Source: Adiantum capillus-veneris (Eukaryota > Streptophyta > Polypodiopsida > Polypodiales > Pteridaceae). Taken from it: 64,000 nucleotides of DNA. The stretch is taken from the NCBI GenBank assembly GCA_014529385.2, contig CM043943.1:150693092-150757091 (forward strand). Direction: 5' to 3'. Below the pieces are notes generated by a model. That model was not told the origin of the DNA and searched no databases. It saw only the letters and a list, made by a program, of their open reading frames with translations. A program made the translations under genes and the position numbers. Position 1 is the first letter of the stretch. Each line of letters starts with the position of its first letter. Below are positions 1 to 10,821 of this stretch, one piece after another.

Positions 1-136
1 TGGTGTTTGGGAGACGTTGTCTCCGCAAACTTGATCTAAGCATGCATACTACTTCATTTTTGTGCACAATAAAGAAAAAGAAAGTCTTATAAGACAAAAA
101 AAAATTTCATTTTTAACATTTTGTACATTTGCTTAC

Positions 137-3100
137 TCATTGGGAAGCATTGTAAGCATTGACAAGGTTTAGGTTATCTTTTAATCGTATGCCTTGCATC
201 CATCTAGCATCTTCAAAAGGATAATTCTTAAACTTAAGAAGATATCGTCGGATAGTCTTACCGCCTCTTAGTACCTTGTCTTCATGTCGGAGAATGGACT
301 CGGGCTGCAGCACCTCCTCTTGGTCCTCGATCTCCGGTGGGTCTTCAATAGTTGGTTCTTGAGGTGGCTCTCCTTTGTAAGGCTTTAATAGGCTCGCATG
401 AAAAGCATTGTGTATGAGCCAATGATTGGGCAACTTGAGTTGATAGGCCATCTCATTGATTGGCCTAAGAATCTGAAAGGGACCATAGTACCTTTTTGCT
501 AGTTTAGCATAGTACTTTTGGTGGCCCGTAGGATTCTTGCCCGTCGTGTGCCTTAATCGAGCCTTGGGAAACTTTAACAAGACCCAATCATTTTCTTTAT
601 AGGCTTGGGCTCTTCTGTGCTTGTCAGCAGCAGCCTTTTGCCTTTGCTGTGAGATAGAGATAGCATCCTTAATCTTTTGGAAAGATTCTTGTAGGTCTCG
701 GCTATAGCCATCTGCAGCGAAGATCTTCCCATGTACTTTAAGTAGAAAGGGACTTTGTGATCTTCCCTCAATTACCTCGAAAGGTGCTTTTCTCGTGGAA
801 GTATGTATAGTGTTATTGTAAGCATACTCCACTAAGGGTAAGTACTTCTCCCATTGGGATCTTTGATCTACTTCCGTTACATAGGCTTTTAGTAGATCGA
901 GAATGGTTAGGTTAGCTATTTCACTTTGGCCATCCGTTTGTGGATGATAGGCCCAAGAGAAGTTTAGCCTTGTCCCTAAATTCTCAAAGAGACCCTTCCA
1001 GAAATTACTGGTCATTCTAGGATCTCTATCCGACACTATGGACATTGGCAAGCCATGGTACTTGAAAATTTGTGAAATGAAGAGGGTTGCCATTTGATGG
1101 GCTTTGATAGTCTTTTTGACAGGTATAAAATGAGCTTGTTTACTGAACCTGTCTACTATCGTCCATATTCCTGTATTCCCATGGATAGACTTAGGCAATC
1201 CAAAGATAAAATCCATGGATATGCTCTCCCATGGTGAATTAGGGATTGGCAAGGGTTGAAGCAATCCAAGTTGCTTCCCTCTATCAAATTTTGTCTTTTG
1301 GCATACCACACATTTAGAAACATACTCTTGTATGTTCACTTTCATGGTAGGCCAATAGAAATATGTTTCAATTCCCTTTAAGGTAGACTGAATCCCTCTA
1401 TGCCCCGCATAAGGTGGAGCATGAGATTCATACATTACTTTCTCACGTAGTGAGTTAGTAACACATAGACTATTGCCATAGAGAAGATAACCATCTTGTA
1501 AGGTAAATGGTTCTTCTTTCTTCCCTAATGCAAGGGCTGAAATCACATCTCTAAAATCGGGAACAATAGCGTACTCATCTATCATTTAAGATAGATCATT
1601 GTGAGTTGCTATGGAAACCGCATTCACTCTCGGCCGTCTTGAGAGTGCATCAGCTACTTGATTATGCTTGCCAGCAATGTGAGCAATATGAAAATGAAAT
1701 TACGAAAGGAAATTTTCCCACCTCATTTGTTTGTCGGAGAGCTTGGTCAGCGTCATGAAGTACTTAAGACTTTGGTGATCCGTTCGCAGAATGAAAGGAG
1801 TCCCCAATAAATAGTGCTTCCATGAGTCCAAGGCATGTAGAACTGCAAGGAGTTCCTTTTGGTATATGCCTAGAGCTTGCTCAACAGCGTGGAGCCTTCG
1901 ACTCTCATAGCCTATGGCATGCTCTTCTTGGAGTAAAACAGCTCCAAGGCAATCATCACAAGCATCACATTGGACCTCAAATGGTTTTGAGAGATCCGGT
2001 AGTGTAAGCACAAGTTGAGAGATAATATTTTCTTTTAGCTTTTCGAAAGCATTGTTCTCCTTAGCAAACCATGTATACCTAACGCTTTTCTTTGTTAGGT
2101 CATGTAATGGTCCCGCAATTTGTGAGAACTTTTCTATGAAGCGTCTATAGTATGCACACATACCTATAAAGCTTCCTAGTTCATGAAGATTCCTTGGTTT
2201 AGGCCATCCTTTTATTACCTCTAACTTAGATGGATCCATTTGGATGCCATCTTGAGAGATAATATGACCTAAATATTGAATCTCTTGCAAGAAAAATTCA
2301 CTTTTCTTTTGATTAACATAAAGTTTATTCTCTCTTGAAACTTGAAATATTACCTGGAGGTGTTGCTTGTGTTCCTCCAATGAATTAGAGTAGATGATAA
2401 TATCATCAAAGAACACTCTAGTGAAGGTTCGATGAGGCCTGAACAGCTTCTCCATCAAGCGGTTGAATGTGGCTGGTGCATTGGTCAAGCCAAAAGGCAT
2501 GACAATGTATTCGTAAAGACCAAATGTGGTGCGAAATGCGGTCTTTACAATGTCTTGATCAACTATCCTTATTTGATGATAGCCACTTTTTAGGTCAATC
2601 CTACTGAAGTAGGTCGATCCTTGTAGCTTATCAAATAGGTCTTCTACTCGTGGAACGGTAAACCTATTCTTGATAGTGATCCTATTTAGTGCTCTATAGT
2701 CGACACACATACGATATGTGCCGTCTTTCTTTTGCACTAATAGCACAGGTGAGCAAAATGGAGATCAGCTTGGCCTAACCATACCCTTCTCAACTAACTC
2801 ATGCACTTGCCGCATAATCTCCTCTTGTTGAGCTTGAGAAACTCTATAAGGAGGTTTGTTAGGCGGTGAACTTCCTGGAAGAAGTTCAATTGCATGGTCA
2901 TCATTACCTCGTTTAGGAGGTAGTTCACAAGGGATGTCGTCAATAAAAACATCTTGAAACCCCTTGAGAAAATTGGATAACTCTAATTCCTTTTGGTTGC
3001 TTTTATTTTCTTTTGCTAAAGCATTAGGTTCATTTGGAGAGTCTTTAACAAAAATCATGTACACGGAAATAGAGCTCTTTATTGACTTGTTGAAAGCTGG

Positions 3101-5088
3101 TGTATGTACAATGGGGATAGTGTTACCCATTTCCTTAGCATCTATATACATGTCTTTTTCCCTGAACTTAAAGGAGATTCTCCTTTCAGGAAATTTAACA
3201 TCGGCAGCCAGGCGGTCAAACCGTGGTGCCCCTAGGATTACATCCTCATGCTTGAGAGGAGAGATAAAGAAGTCCTCTTTGTCCACATAGCCTTGGACAT
3301 GAAGCCTCAATTTCCCAATTAAGGGAGTGACTGAAGCTTCTTGCCCCTTGAAGGCACTGTCTGCGGGTAGGACATCTCCCATCTCGTAGGATTGTATGCC
3401 TAGCTTGGTGGCTAACTCCATAGATATAAAATTGTGAGTAGAACCAGGGTCAAAGAGAATAAAAGCATCATGTTCTCTTACCTTTCCCCAAGCATGGCAT
3501 AGAGGAGATCCTTTGTGGTCAGTTTGGTGAGTCTCCTCCTCTTGGATTTCAACCAAGGAAGCTCTAGGAGGATCTTGGCGGTTGTTCTTTCGGGGACAAG
3601 TGCGGTACGCATGCCTTTGTTCACCGCACTTGAAACACCGGTTATCCTTACGATAACGCTCAAGCTCTTCAGGAGAGAGTTTATTCTTACCTTTGTAATC
3701 TCCCTTCTCTTTAGCTTTGTTGGAGTTTCCCTTAGGAGACTTTTGGACATTGTCCTTCCCCTTAGGCTCATTAGAACCCTTGTTTTCGAGGGGCTTATTA
3801 TTTCTTTTAGCCCCCGTTTGGAAATTGATTCGAGAGGCCACCATAGTATGGTGCATTACCGCCGATATGGTACGTGGCCTTTGGGAGTTGACATACTCCG
3901 CCATTTCTTCGGTTAAGCCCGCACAAAATTGTTGCTTTTGCTCTCCAAAATCCAAATTTTTGAAGACAATGGCTTTGAGTTGTAGGTCCCAAAACTTGTC
4001 TACATATTTGTGGATGGATTCATTGGGAGAGAGCTTTAAGCTTCGCCATTCGGTGAGTACTTTGTCTTTGGCATCGGTGGCCAAAAACTGCTTCATAATG
4101 GAAGCTCTTAAAGCTTTCCATGTTCGTGGAGCTTCACCGTTGGCTCGTAGGCTAGACCACCATTGTCTGGCGGACTTTTGAAAGTGGATAGCTACATGGC
4201 GTAGCTTAGAGGACTCCGTGAAGCCCTCATCTCCAAACGCCGCATCGAATTGCTGGATAAAGGCCAAGACTTTGTCCGTAGCACCAAAGGTGCCATCATA
4301 AGTAAGGAAAGAGATGCTCTTTCCTCCCTCTTTGAATTTCTTCAGCTTGGACAACCTCTTCCATGCGGCATAGGATTTCCTATGGCCTCTTCTTTTTGAT
4401 GGTTCAAAGGTTGCACCATCACTTTCTTCAGAAGGTGAAGAATTTGAAGAATGTGGAGAAGAGGGTGACCTCTTTCTCGCCTTTTTCTTGTCTTGATCTT
4501 TGTCGTCTTCACCATAGCTTTCATCAGAGGAAGAGGATGAAGAAGATGGAGAAGAGGATGTCCTCTTTCTCGCCTTTTTCTTCTCTTTCTTTTTATCATC
4601 CCTCTTTGAATTATGGCGTGGAGAAGAGTATGATGGTCTTCTCCGCTTTGGTGGTGATGGAGAGCGTTTAGCCCACCGTCTTCGTGGAGCCATCTCCGCC
4701 GAGGTGGCGGGAGACTCGCTTCTTTCTCATTCCTTCGGTGGAGGCTCTTGAGTTCTCCTTTGGGAAGGAGATGCATCATCAAGAAGTAAATTCTTGAGCC
4801 CTTCGTATGGATTCTCTTCTTCTTCCCGAATCGGAGAGAGACCTCTTTTGGTAGTCTCACAAGGAGGCTTCCTAGGTGTTCTCTCGTCATGGTGATGAGC
4901 TTGGAGAATCCCGTGAGCACGGAGCTGCCGTTGCACTTCACTTTGGAGAGATGGATTGCCCATGGCTTATCTTGTTGAAGCCTAGAAACAAGATAGTTAA
5001 CAAGCATTGAAGCATCATTAGTAGCTTGCTCATGAGCAAAATCAAAGTTATCAACATTAATTTCACTCTCTTTACTATTGTCAGCCAT
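137..5088 (-). pseudogene. gag-pol polyprotein of gypsy element A1, broken by stops and one frameshift
   Basis: Codes for capsid plus protease, reverse transcriptase (RT), RNase H and integrase of a Ty3/gypsy retrotransposon. Start is the ATG at 5088 (MADNSKESEINVDNF, shared with element B). A 5-nt insertion near 4975 shifts the frame relative to B. Downstream, one frame of about 1519 codons runs from 4693 to 137 with only three in-frame stops, near 2764, 1699 and 1587. Domains in order: serine/arginine-lysine rich Gag segment (4690-4390), Gag core, CCHC knuckle CFKCGEQRHAYRTC (about 3600-3645), protease LFDPGSTHNF (about 3450), RT with FFDDIII (about 2405), RNase H (LRTDHQS), integrase zinc-binding region and catalytic SMDF/SDRDPRM/HPQTDGQSE, and a chromodomain-like end YLLKFKNYPFEDARW (about 225). 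Most of the enzyme core is conserved, so this copy is fairly young but cannot make a full polyprotein. Confidence 0.92.
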
Positions 5089-5491
5089 TCTAACAACTTT
5101 TAGGTGTAAACTTTTTAGGTGTACTTTGGCACTTCAAGCCCTAGTTGCTACTCCTCTTTACCCCTTTAGAAAAAGCACTCAAGCTACTGTACCCACGGCT
5201 CGAATACCATTAATTGCAAGGAATAGAAGAGAGGGTCTTTCGACACCAAAACAGCACCGGCTCCTGTCAAGCTTCTAATAGCTCAATAGTGGTTAAGCCG
5301 TAGGCAAGCCCTGTAGGACTCCACTATTAAGACCATAGCTCTCGACGGTGATGCCCCGTTAACTGCACAAAGGCAGGCGTACTGCAAGGCTGAAAATCCC
5401 TATTCTACTTACTCACAGGCAATTAATAATACCAACCATTTGTAGCTAGCTTGAGGACCTCCCTTCTTGAGCAAGAAAAGAGAAACCTTGA

Positions 5492-5503
5492 GCTCTGATA
5501 CCA
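5492..5503 (-). promoter_or_regulatory. primer-binding site of A1 (initiator tRNA-Met type)
   Basis: The minus strand reads TGGTATCAGAGC, the usual plant primer-binding site complementary to the 3' end of initiator tRNA-Met. It sits one base inside the LTR end, as in elements B and C. This fixes the LTR boundary and the orientation. Confidence 0.93.
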
Positions 5504-5504
5504 A

Positions 5505-7089
5505 TGTAACATTTAATGGCCTAATAACTTGTGTGTAGCGGAAATGAGCATGAACATAGTGGGCATTTCATTAGAGTAGATTCCTAATGAGAATTACAAG
5601 AGTGCTTGGGTGGAGAGAGCAACAAAAAACATAACACCTAGTTAGATAGCATCGACAATACTTTCAAAAGAGAGAGAAATTAAGCTAATAACAACAGTTG
5701 AGGACCGGATTTGCATGGAGCCGCTCCCCCCTCCAAAAGGCTTTGTATTATGGTTTCTCCCATCAAGAGAGACATTGTACAATACAATTGTTTGTGTTCC
5801 TTCAAGACTAGCTAGTGCAATGAAGATGAAAGCTTCATGCACTAAGCAAAACACTTAACAAACACAACTTGAATTATCCCCGTTCTCAGACCCAAGACCT
5901 CACACACCTTTGAAGATGGTGAGAGCTAGCAAGGTATGAGAGTAGATTGAGAGGAAGAAGGAGTATCTTACGAGAAAGATGTACATCTCCTCACATAATC
6001 ACTCATATTAGCATAGCTTAGCTTAGTAATTAGCTTGGTAGAGGAGATGAGCATGCATTGAAGCTTGGCTCTTGGTTGGATTTGCATCCACATGCCAAGA
6101 GAGTGGCTTCTATCTCACAAGCTTGGAGTAGGTGATGAGTTCTCCATTAAAGCTTGGGAAGAGATAGTCTTCTCTTTCTTCACACATGAGCTTGTGTGAG
6201 TGTGTGTGTGTGTGTGATAATGCCTTGCAAAAATCATCCCCCTCTCTCTCTTGGGCGAGCCCTCTTGCTATTTGCTCTTGCTGAGCCCTCATTGGCTCTC
6301 CCCAAGTCAAGCTAATGACTATTAAGCACCATAAGTGATAGCCTTTTGACATGTGTCCCCCTTTCCCCTTTTGTGAGAGCTTTAGGTAATTAAATAATAA
6401 ACTAAACTCTCATTGGACCCCTTTGCTTCCTGGCCAATAGGAATCAGGCAAGCCATTAGGCTCTTGAATGCTCATTGGACCCCTTGTGAGACTGCCCAAT
6501 AGTCTTCTAGGAGACTTAATTCTCATTGGTTTCTTTTATTAAATGTTTTTTAAATTAATTAAACTAGATTTACTCTAGCTTAATTCTCATTGTTCCACTT
6601 CAAGGGTCATCCAATAGAAACTGGGCACACCTTGTGGGCATCTGGCCTAGGGAGCTGACATGTGTCCCTAATTCCCTTTGTGTAAAGGGAGCCTGTGTGT
6701 GTGTGTGTGTGGCTTTCTCTCTCATCCCCTAGAAGAAGGGCTCGCCCCCTCCCATGTAGGGATATGTGTTGACTTTGGAGAGCACACAAAGCATCCAATT
6801 CCCCCTAAGCTTTAACCCTTTGGACACAACCTTTGAATTTTGGAACCTTAGCATTTTGGAATTCTTAATGGGCTAAACCTTAGGGTCTTTTTAGCCCATT
6901 GTTGTACATGGCTCTTTTGCAGATGGCCCCCCCTTTGGATCCATATTTTCCCTCCTTTGGATCCCTATTGGCCGGTCTGCTAGCTTAACCAATATTCTAG
7001 CCTTTTCTCCCCTGGCACTTCCCCACATTAAATGATCAGTTTAATATGAGAAAATCATTTAGGAGAATTAGATATTGATTATTATGACA
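5505..7089 (-). repeat. 5' LTR of gypsy element A1 (about 1.58 kb)
   Basis: On the minus strand the LTR begins TGTCATAATAATCAATATC at 7089 and ends ...AAATGTTACA at 5505, giving TG...CA termini. It matches the family LTR at 48011-49997 over much of its length, including the outer 100 bases. It carries (GT)n tracts near 6194-6216 and 6693-6712, in the same area where the other copy has (CA)n at 48390-48414. No complete gene lies inside; short ORFs here are chance frames. Confidence 0.9.
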
Positions 7090-7189
7090 TGGTATCTTCT
7101 CCAACTTTCCTCAAAGTGGCATCCTCACTAATCCCCCCCTCACCTTCCCCTCTTCCTTCGAATCTCTCTCCGCTAACTCTTCAAATCTC

Positions 7190-8251
7190 TCTCCCTATCC
7201 ACCGTCCCTCCCCATCCTACCCGCCATAGAGAAACCCTTGGAATTTAACAAAATTGTATCCCTCTCTTTGAAAGAATTTAAAACCTTCAATCTCAAGCTT
7301 AACAAATCCAAATCCCATCTCACGCACCTTCAAAACCTTCATGCGAACCAAAAGGCCTCTCATAGTCCTTGGATGAAAACCCCTCGTCTTACCTTGGAAG
7401 ACATCCATGCACAAGCACTTTTAAGCGCTAAGCTAGAGGCACTAAACATACAATTTCAACTAGCTTGCACAAAAGCATACATCCAAGCCCAAAATTTTAC
7501 TCATAAAAAATCTTCAAAAAAGCTTTGATGACTACCACGACATAGTGGAAGAGAGGCTTTTAGAACTCACTAAAAAACTTGCACCCATCTCCTTTCCTAG
7601 AGTGCTACCGTTGGTTTTGGGCTAACCAACTCCTTCTTTGGAAAACCTCCCTCAATGAGTTTGATGCTCTCTTACAAAATGAAATTCTTCAAACTCACTT
7701 GGCCTCTTCCTTGAGCATGGCAGCTCATAGTGCTAGGAAGAGATCACAAATCTCTCTCCTAGAAGAGGTGGAATCCCTACCTAAAGAGGAAACGGTGGGT
7801 GTATTGGTACAACACGAGGTCATCGCCCAAATGAAAAAACTCCTCTCACCTCCTCTCAAACCTTCTTTCCCCAAGCATCCTCACCTCACTACCCACCCAA
7901 AGCCTTCCACCTTCCAATCCAAAGCTTTCAATCCAAACCCTCCCTTGGCTAAAAACTCCCATGAAGAATTCACTCGACAACCATTTAAGAAACCCAAAAC
8001 CTCCCCTCCTACTTTTTACCCCCGCCACTCCCCCCCCCCCCTCTTGTAATCTCCCTATTTTAAAAACTCCAAAAAATCCACCTCCCACCTTTAGCAACCC
8101 TTCTCACCTACCTTCTCTCCTCCAAACTCCCAACTACCCACTCATTTCTCCTTCCCCTAAACCCTCCCCCTTGCCCCATACCAAGCCTCTACATCCAAAG
8201 TCTAGCCTACCCAAAAGCTCAAAAAACTTGCAATGGAGGAGAACGAACTAG
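7190..8251 (+). pseudogene. N-terminal part of the Penelope-like polyprotein (frameshifted)
   Basis: Several overlapping frames lead into the RT. The first (about 7190-7528) encodes a lysine/leucine-rich, probably helical segment (FNLKLNKSKSHLTHLQNLH, SAKLEALNIQFQLACTKAY). It is broken at a short A-run near 7512, after which the next frame continues FDDYHDIVEERLLELTKKL. A second piece (7579-8049) contains SLLEEVESLPKEETVGVL, then becomes proline-rich. A homopolymer C-run near 8031-8042 shifts the frame into a proline/serine segment ending at 8251. I do not recognise a domain here. Its place before a PLE RT fits the poorly conserved N-terminal region or ORF1 of such elements. The pieces are grouped by context, not by homology. 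Confidence 0.5.
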
Positions 8252-10203
8252 GGCTAGAGCACCCTACCTCTTGGGTCCATTTGCTCTTCCCTATACCCCC
8301 CCTTTTTTCTCACCTTTGGACCCCTCCTCCTTGTACTTTATCTCTCCTCCCCCATCCCTCCCACTCGGGAAAAAAGCATCATAAATTTTGGCCTCCTCTT
8401 ACTAACCTCACTTCTTTAAAATTTTGGTTCTAAGCAATCTTTCTACCTTCACTCTTGAAAACAAGATTACAAACCTCTCTTCACATAACCTCTCTAGCCA
8501 CCCTCTCTCTTCCTCCGAGCAATTATATCCCTCCTTCTCCCCCACCCCCTCCAGATTCCATTCTTAAATCCTACTCTAATTTGCAAAGAAACCTCCATCT
8601 TAAAATGTTCTTTAAAAACTCTTCCCCTCCCTCTAACCTCTCTCTATTTATTCATAATCCCGCTTGGAATCCACCTTCGCCTTCCTCCTCTCTTAACTTT
8701 GCCTTCAAACAAGTGTTCACTCTCCTCAATTCTCTTCTCTCCTTTATTCCTCCTTTTCATACCAAACCTTCTTTCATTAATGCCCTTTCTTCCTTAAAGA
8801 ATAGCCAAAACATTGTTATCAAACCCGCAAATAAAAACCTTGGACCCGTTGTCCTCTCCAAGGATTGGTATGATAAAGAAGCCTTTCGTCGCCTCATGGA
8901 CCCCCTTACCTACTCCAAGATTTCTTCCCCTCCTCTAGTCTTTGTTGCCTCCCTCCTCACCTCTATGATTTTGGGCTACCCCTTCCTCTCTAGCAATGAG
9001 AGGGATTTCATCCTCTCCTCTTCTCTAGTTAAACCTAAACCTTGCCCCTTTTTTCTCCTACCCAAAATCCACAAACCCTTCCTTGTAGGCCGCCCCATTT
9101 GTTCCTACAAAGGATATGTACTAGAAAATGCCTCCAAATGGCTCCACTCACAGCTCTACCCTATCCAAAAAGAAACACCTAAAGGATTCCCACTCCCTTA
9201 TCTTGGACCTCGCCTCCACCCCCTTTCCTCCCCATATTATCCTCTTCTCCTTTGATGTAGAATCCCTCTATCCTAGCATCCCCATTATAGAGGGACTCTT
9301 AGCTCTCAAGAATTCCATCCAGGATTTTTTCCCCTCTCCCAAAGTGCACTTCATTATGTCCCTAGCCTCTCTCATCCTCAATCATCACTATCTCTCTTTC
9401 AAAGGAGAAGTTTGGCATCAAACCAAAGGCACAGCTATGGGATCAAATTTTGTCGTAGTGTACGCTTGCCTTTTTCTTTGTTCCCTCAAAGAAGGCATGA
9501 AGTTACTAACCTCCCCTTCCCTTCTTTATTTCAAAAGATTCATCGATGATGCCTTTGGCGTTTGGGATGGTCATGCTCCTATTTAAAAAAGCTTCTTCAA
9601 AGCTATGGTCATCCCCTCCAAGAGAAAATCAAAATCTCCTCTTCCATCTCTTCTCAAGAAGCTTTTATCTTGGACATCCACTTCTTCAAAGGATCCTCAT
9701 TTTCCACCTATGGTTTACTAGATTCACACTATCACCAAAAAAGCCTCAACGCTTACAACTACATACCTTGGCAGTCTTGGCGTCCAACGCACCAAAAAAT
9801 TGCTTTCATCCTTTTAGAACTCAAAAGGTACATTATCCGGGAAAGCTCTCTTTCGGGCTTTATCACTATTTGCAACCTTTTTTATGCAAGGCTTAGAGAA
9901 AAAGGCTATCCCCCCTCCCTTTTGGAAGCTTGCTTCCTCTATGTTTCTTATGAAGTTAGACCATCTCTACTTCGTAAATTGCATAAAATCAAGCTTTCAC
10001 CAACCATTGTAAAAATTCCTTTCTCTCCCCTTACCCGCACTCTTAACCTCTCCCGCACCATCAACAAACCCCTCACTAAGCTTCTCAAGAATGATCCCGA
10101 GCTAGCACACCTTCCCAAACCTATTGTTTGTTGGCTCAATGCACCAAACCTTGGCACCCTCCTCTCCCTTAAACCCAACCCTACCATACCCGACCCTGCC
10201 TAA
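8233..10203 (+). pseudogene. Penelope-like reverse transcriptase (stop codon and two frameshifts)
   Basis: PLE RT that would copy element RNA into DNA. Reading 8233-9255 carries one stop near 8431 and includes KPANKNLGPVVLSKDWY (about 8821) and LLPKIHKP...GRPICSYKG (about 9055-9115), the class-typical LPKIHK/GRPI region. A frameshift near 9165 leads to FSFDVESLYPSIP (about 9255), QTKGTAMGSN (about 9420) and the catalytic RFIDDAFGVWDG (about 9535). A second frameshift near 9565 leads to AFILDIHFFKG, then HYHQKSLNAYNYIPWQSWRP and the terminal linker ending PNLGTLLSLKPNP. The FIDD box, the Q-KGTAMGS motif and the H-K-LNAYNY-P-S motif together separate PLE RTs from LINE, gypsy and copia RTs. Both acidic residues of the DD pair are kept, but the reading frame is not. 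No endonuclease domain follows. Confidence 0.85.
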
Positions 10204-10540
10204 CCGTGCTATCCTCTCCTCCATAAATTCCTCCACCTCCTATATCTTTTTTCCCTCATATAACCCCTTCCAAATCTTTTCTCAGTTTAGGGTCATTTAA
10301 CTTTGTTGACTAGCCTTTCTTTCAAGGCCCTCAATAACTTTAAATAGCCCCTAAGTACTTGTACTCCCTTCTTATTACTTCCCATCTAAAAATCTTTTCC
10401 CACCTTTTTTGCATATACCCCTCATATTTAAAGAGGAACTATTCACCTTCCAAAATAGCCCCTCCTCCCTAACTATGATACTTTGTAGAGTTTTTGAACC
10501 ATGACTCCCTACTTATACCCCTTTCTCCCTCCCCTTTTGT

Positions 10541-10582
10541 TTGCACCACTTGAGCTAATGTAGCGAAACGCGTTTGGTGTAA
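10541..10582 (+). ncRNA. hammerhead-ribozyme-like fold of the Penelope-like element, core damaged
   Basis: The RNA can fold as a type I hammerhead. Stem I pairs TTGCACCA (10541-10548) with TGGTGTAA (10575-10582), eight pairs with one G-U. Stem II is GCTA/TAGC (10554-10557 with 10561-10564) closed by ATG. The conserved GAAA box is at 10565-10568. A minimal stem III is formed by ACGCGT (10568-10573), with a GTT cleavage triplet before stem I resumes. The only defect is the CUGANGA box, which reads CTTGA (10549-10553), two bases short. PLEs are known to carry hammerheads with very short stem III, so the location is as expected. This copy is probably inactive. Confidence 0.65.
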
Positions 10583-10639
10583 ACATTTGGTGTTTTTTTT
10601 CCTCTTCCCCCCCTTCCTTTTTTGCCTTAGCTTTGTCAC

Positions 10640-10821
10640 AAGCAAGTTTCACTCGCCATTAATTGTTTTTTAAGATTTTAAGTATTTTTTAAGATTTTTG
10701 AAGGTGGTCAATAAAGGAGAAGTTGAGCTGTTTCTCATCTTCAATTGGCATTCAAGGATAAGAAGCCAAGATGGAAAGCAGTCACATGTTTGATTTAGAG
10801 ATCAATCTCCAAGTGCGAGAT
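10640..10821 (+). mobile_element. short 3' internal remnant of a Ty1/copia-like element
   Basis: This stretch leads into the LTR at 10822 and ends in ATCTCCAAGTGCGAGAT, which resembles the CCAAGTGGGAGAT polypurine-type tract that precedes plant copia 3' LTRs. No RNase H coding is preserved. The left border with the Penelope-like 3' end is not resolvable by eye. Confidence 0.45.

Larger units (their letters stand above)
1..7089 (-). mobile_element. Ty3/gypsy chromovirus-like element A1 (3' end cut by window edge)
   Basis: On the minus strand the element reads 5' LTR (7089-5505), tRNA primer site, gag-pol (5088-137) and 3' UTR (136-1). The 3' LTR lies beyond the left edge. The 3' UTR resembles the region after the pol end of element C (about 24720-24860), including the TTATTGTGCACAAA stretch, so the same family layout is followed. 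The LTR runs TG...CA and ends next to the Penelope-like sequence at 7090, so A1 probably landed in that element. The other copy of the target duplication is out of view. Element order and priming site are seen in sequence; the chromovirus assignment rests on the chromodomain-like C-terminus. Confidence 0.9.
7090..10640 (+). mobile_element. Penelope-like retroelement without GIY-YIG endonuclease (decayed)
   Basis: The stretch encodes a reverse transcriptase of the Penelope-like (PLE) class. The 5' end is probably cut off by the A1 LTR at 7089. After the RT comes the PLE-type linker PIVCWLNAPNLGTLL, then stops. No GIY-YIG endonuclease follows within the 300 bases before the ribozyme-like fold, and none is seen upstream. 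Endonuclease-lacking PLEs (the Athena/Coprina type) are known to insert at chromosome ends. The 3' limit is uncertain: a copia remnant starts somewhere between about 10600 and 10820. The plus strand is extremely poor in G (7 of 120 bases in 8641-8760). Confidence 0.8.

Noticed and set aside
2964-4671. Plus-strand ORFs antisense to A1 gag-pol (such as 2964-3290, 3717-4181, 4363-4671)
   Set aside because: Shadows of the strongly supported minus-strand gag-pol; similar shadows occur in B and C.
7846-8097. Glycine-rich minus-strand ORF antisense to the PLE
   Set aside because: Complement of proline-rich, C-rich coding sequence, with no independent support.
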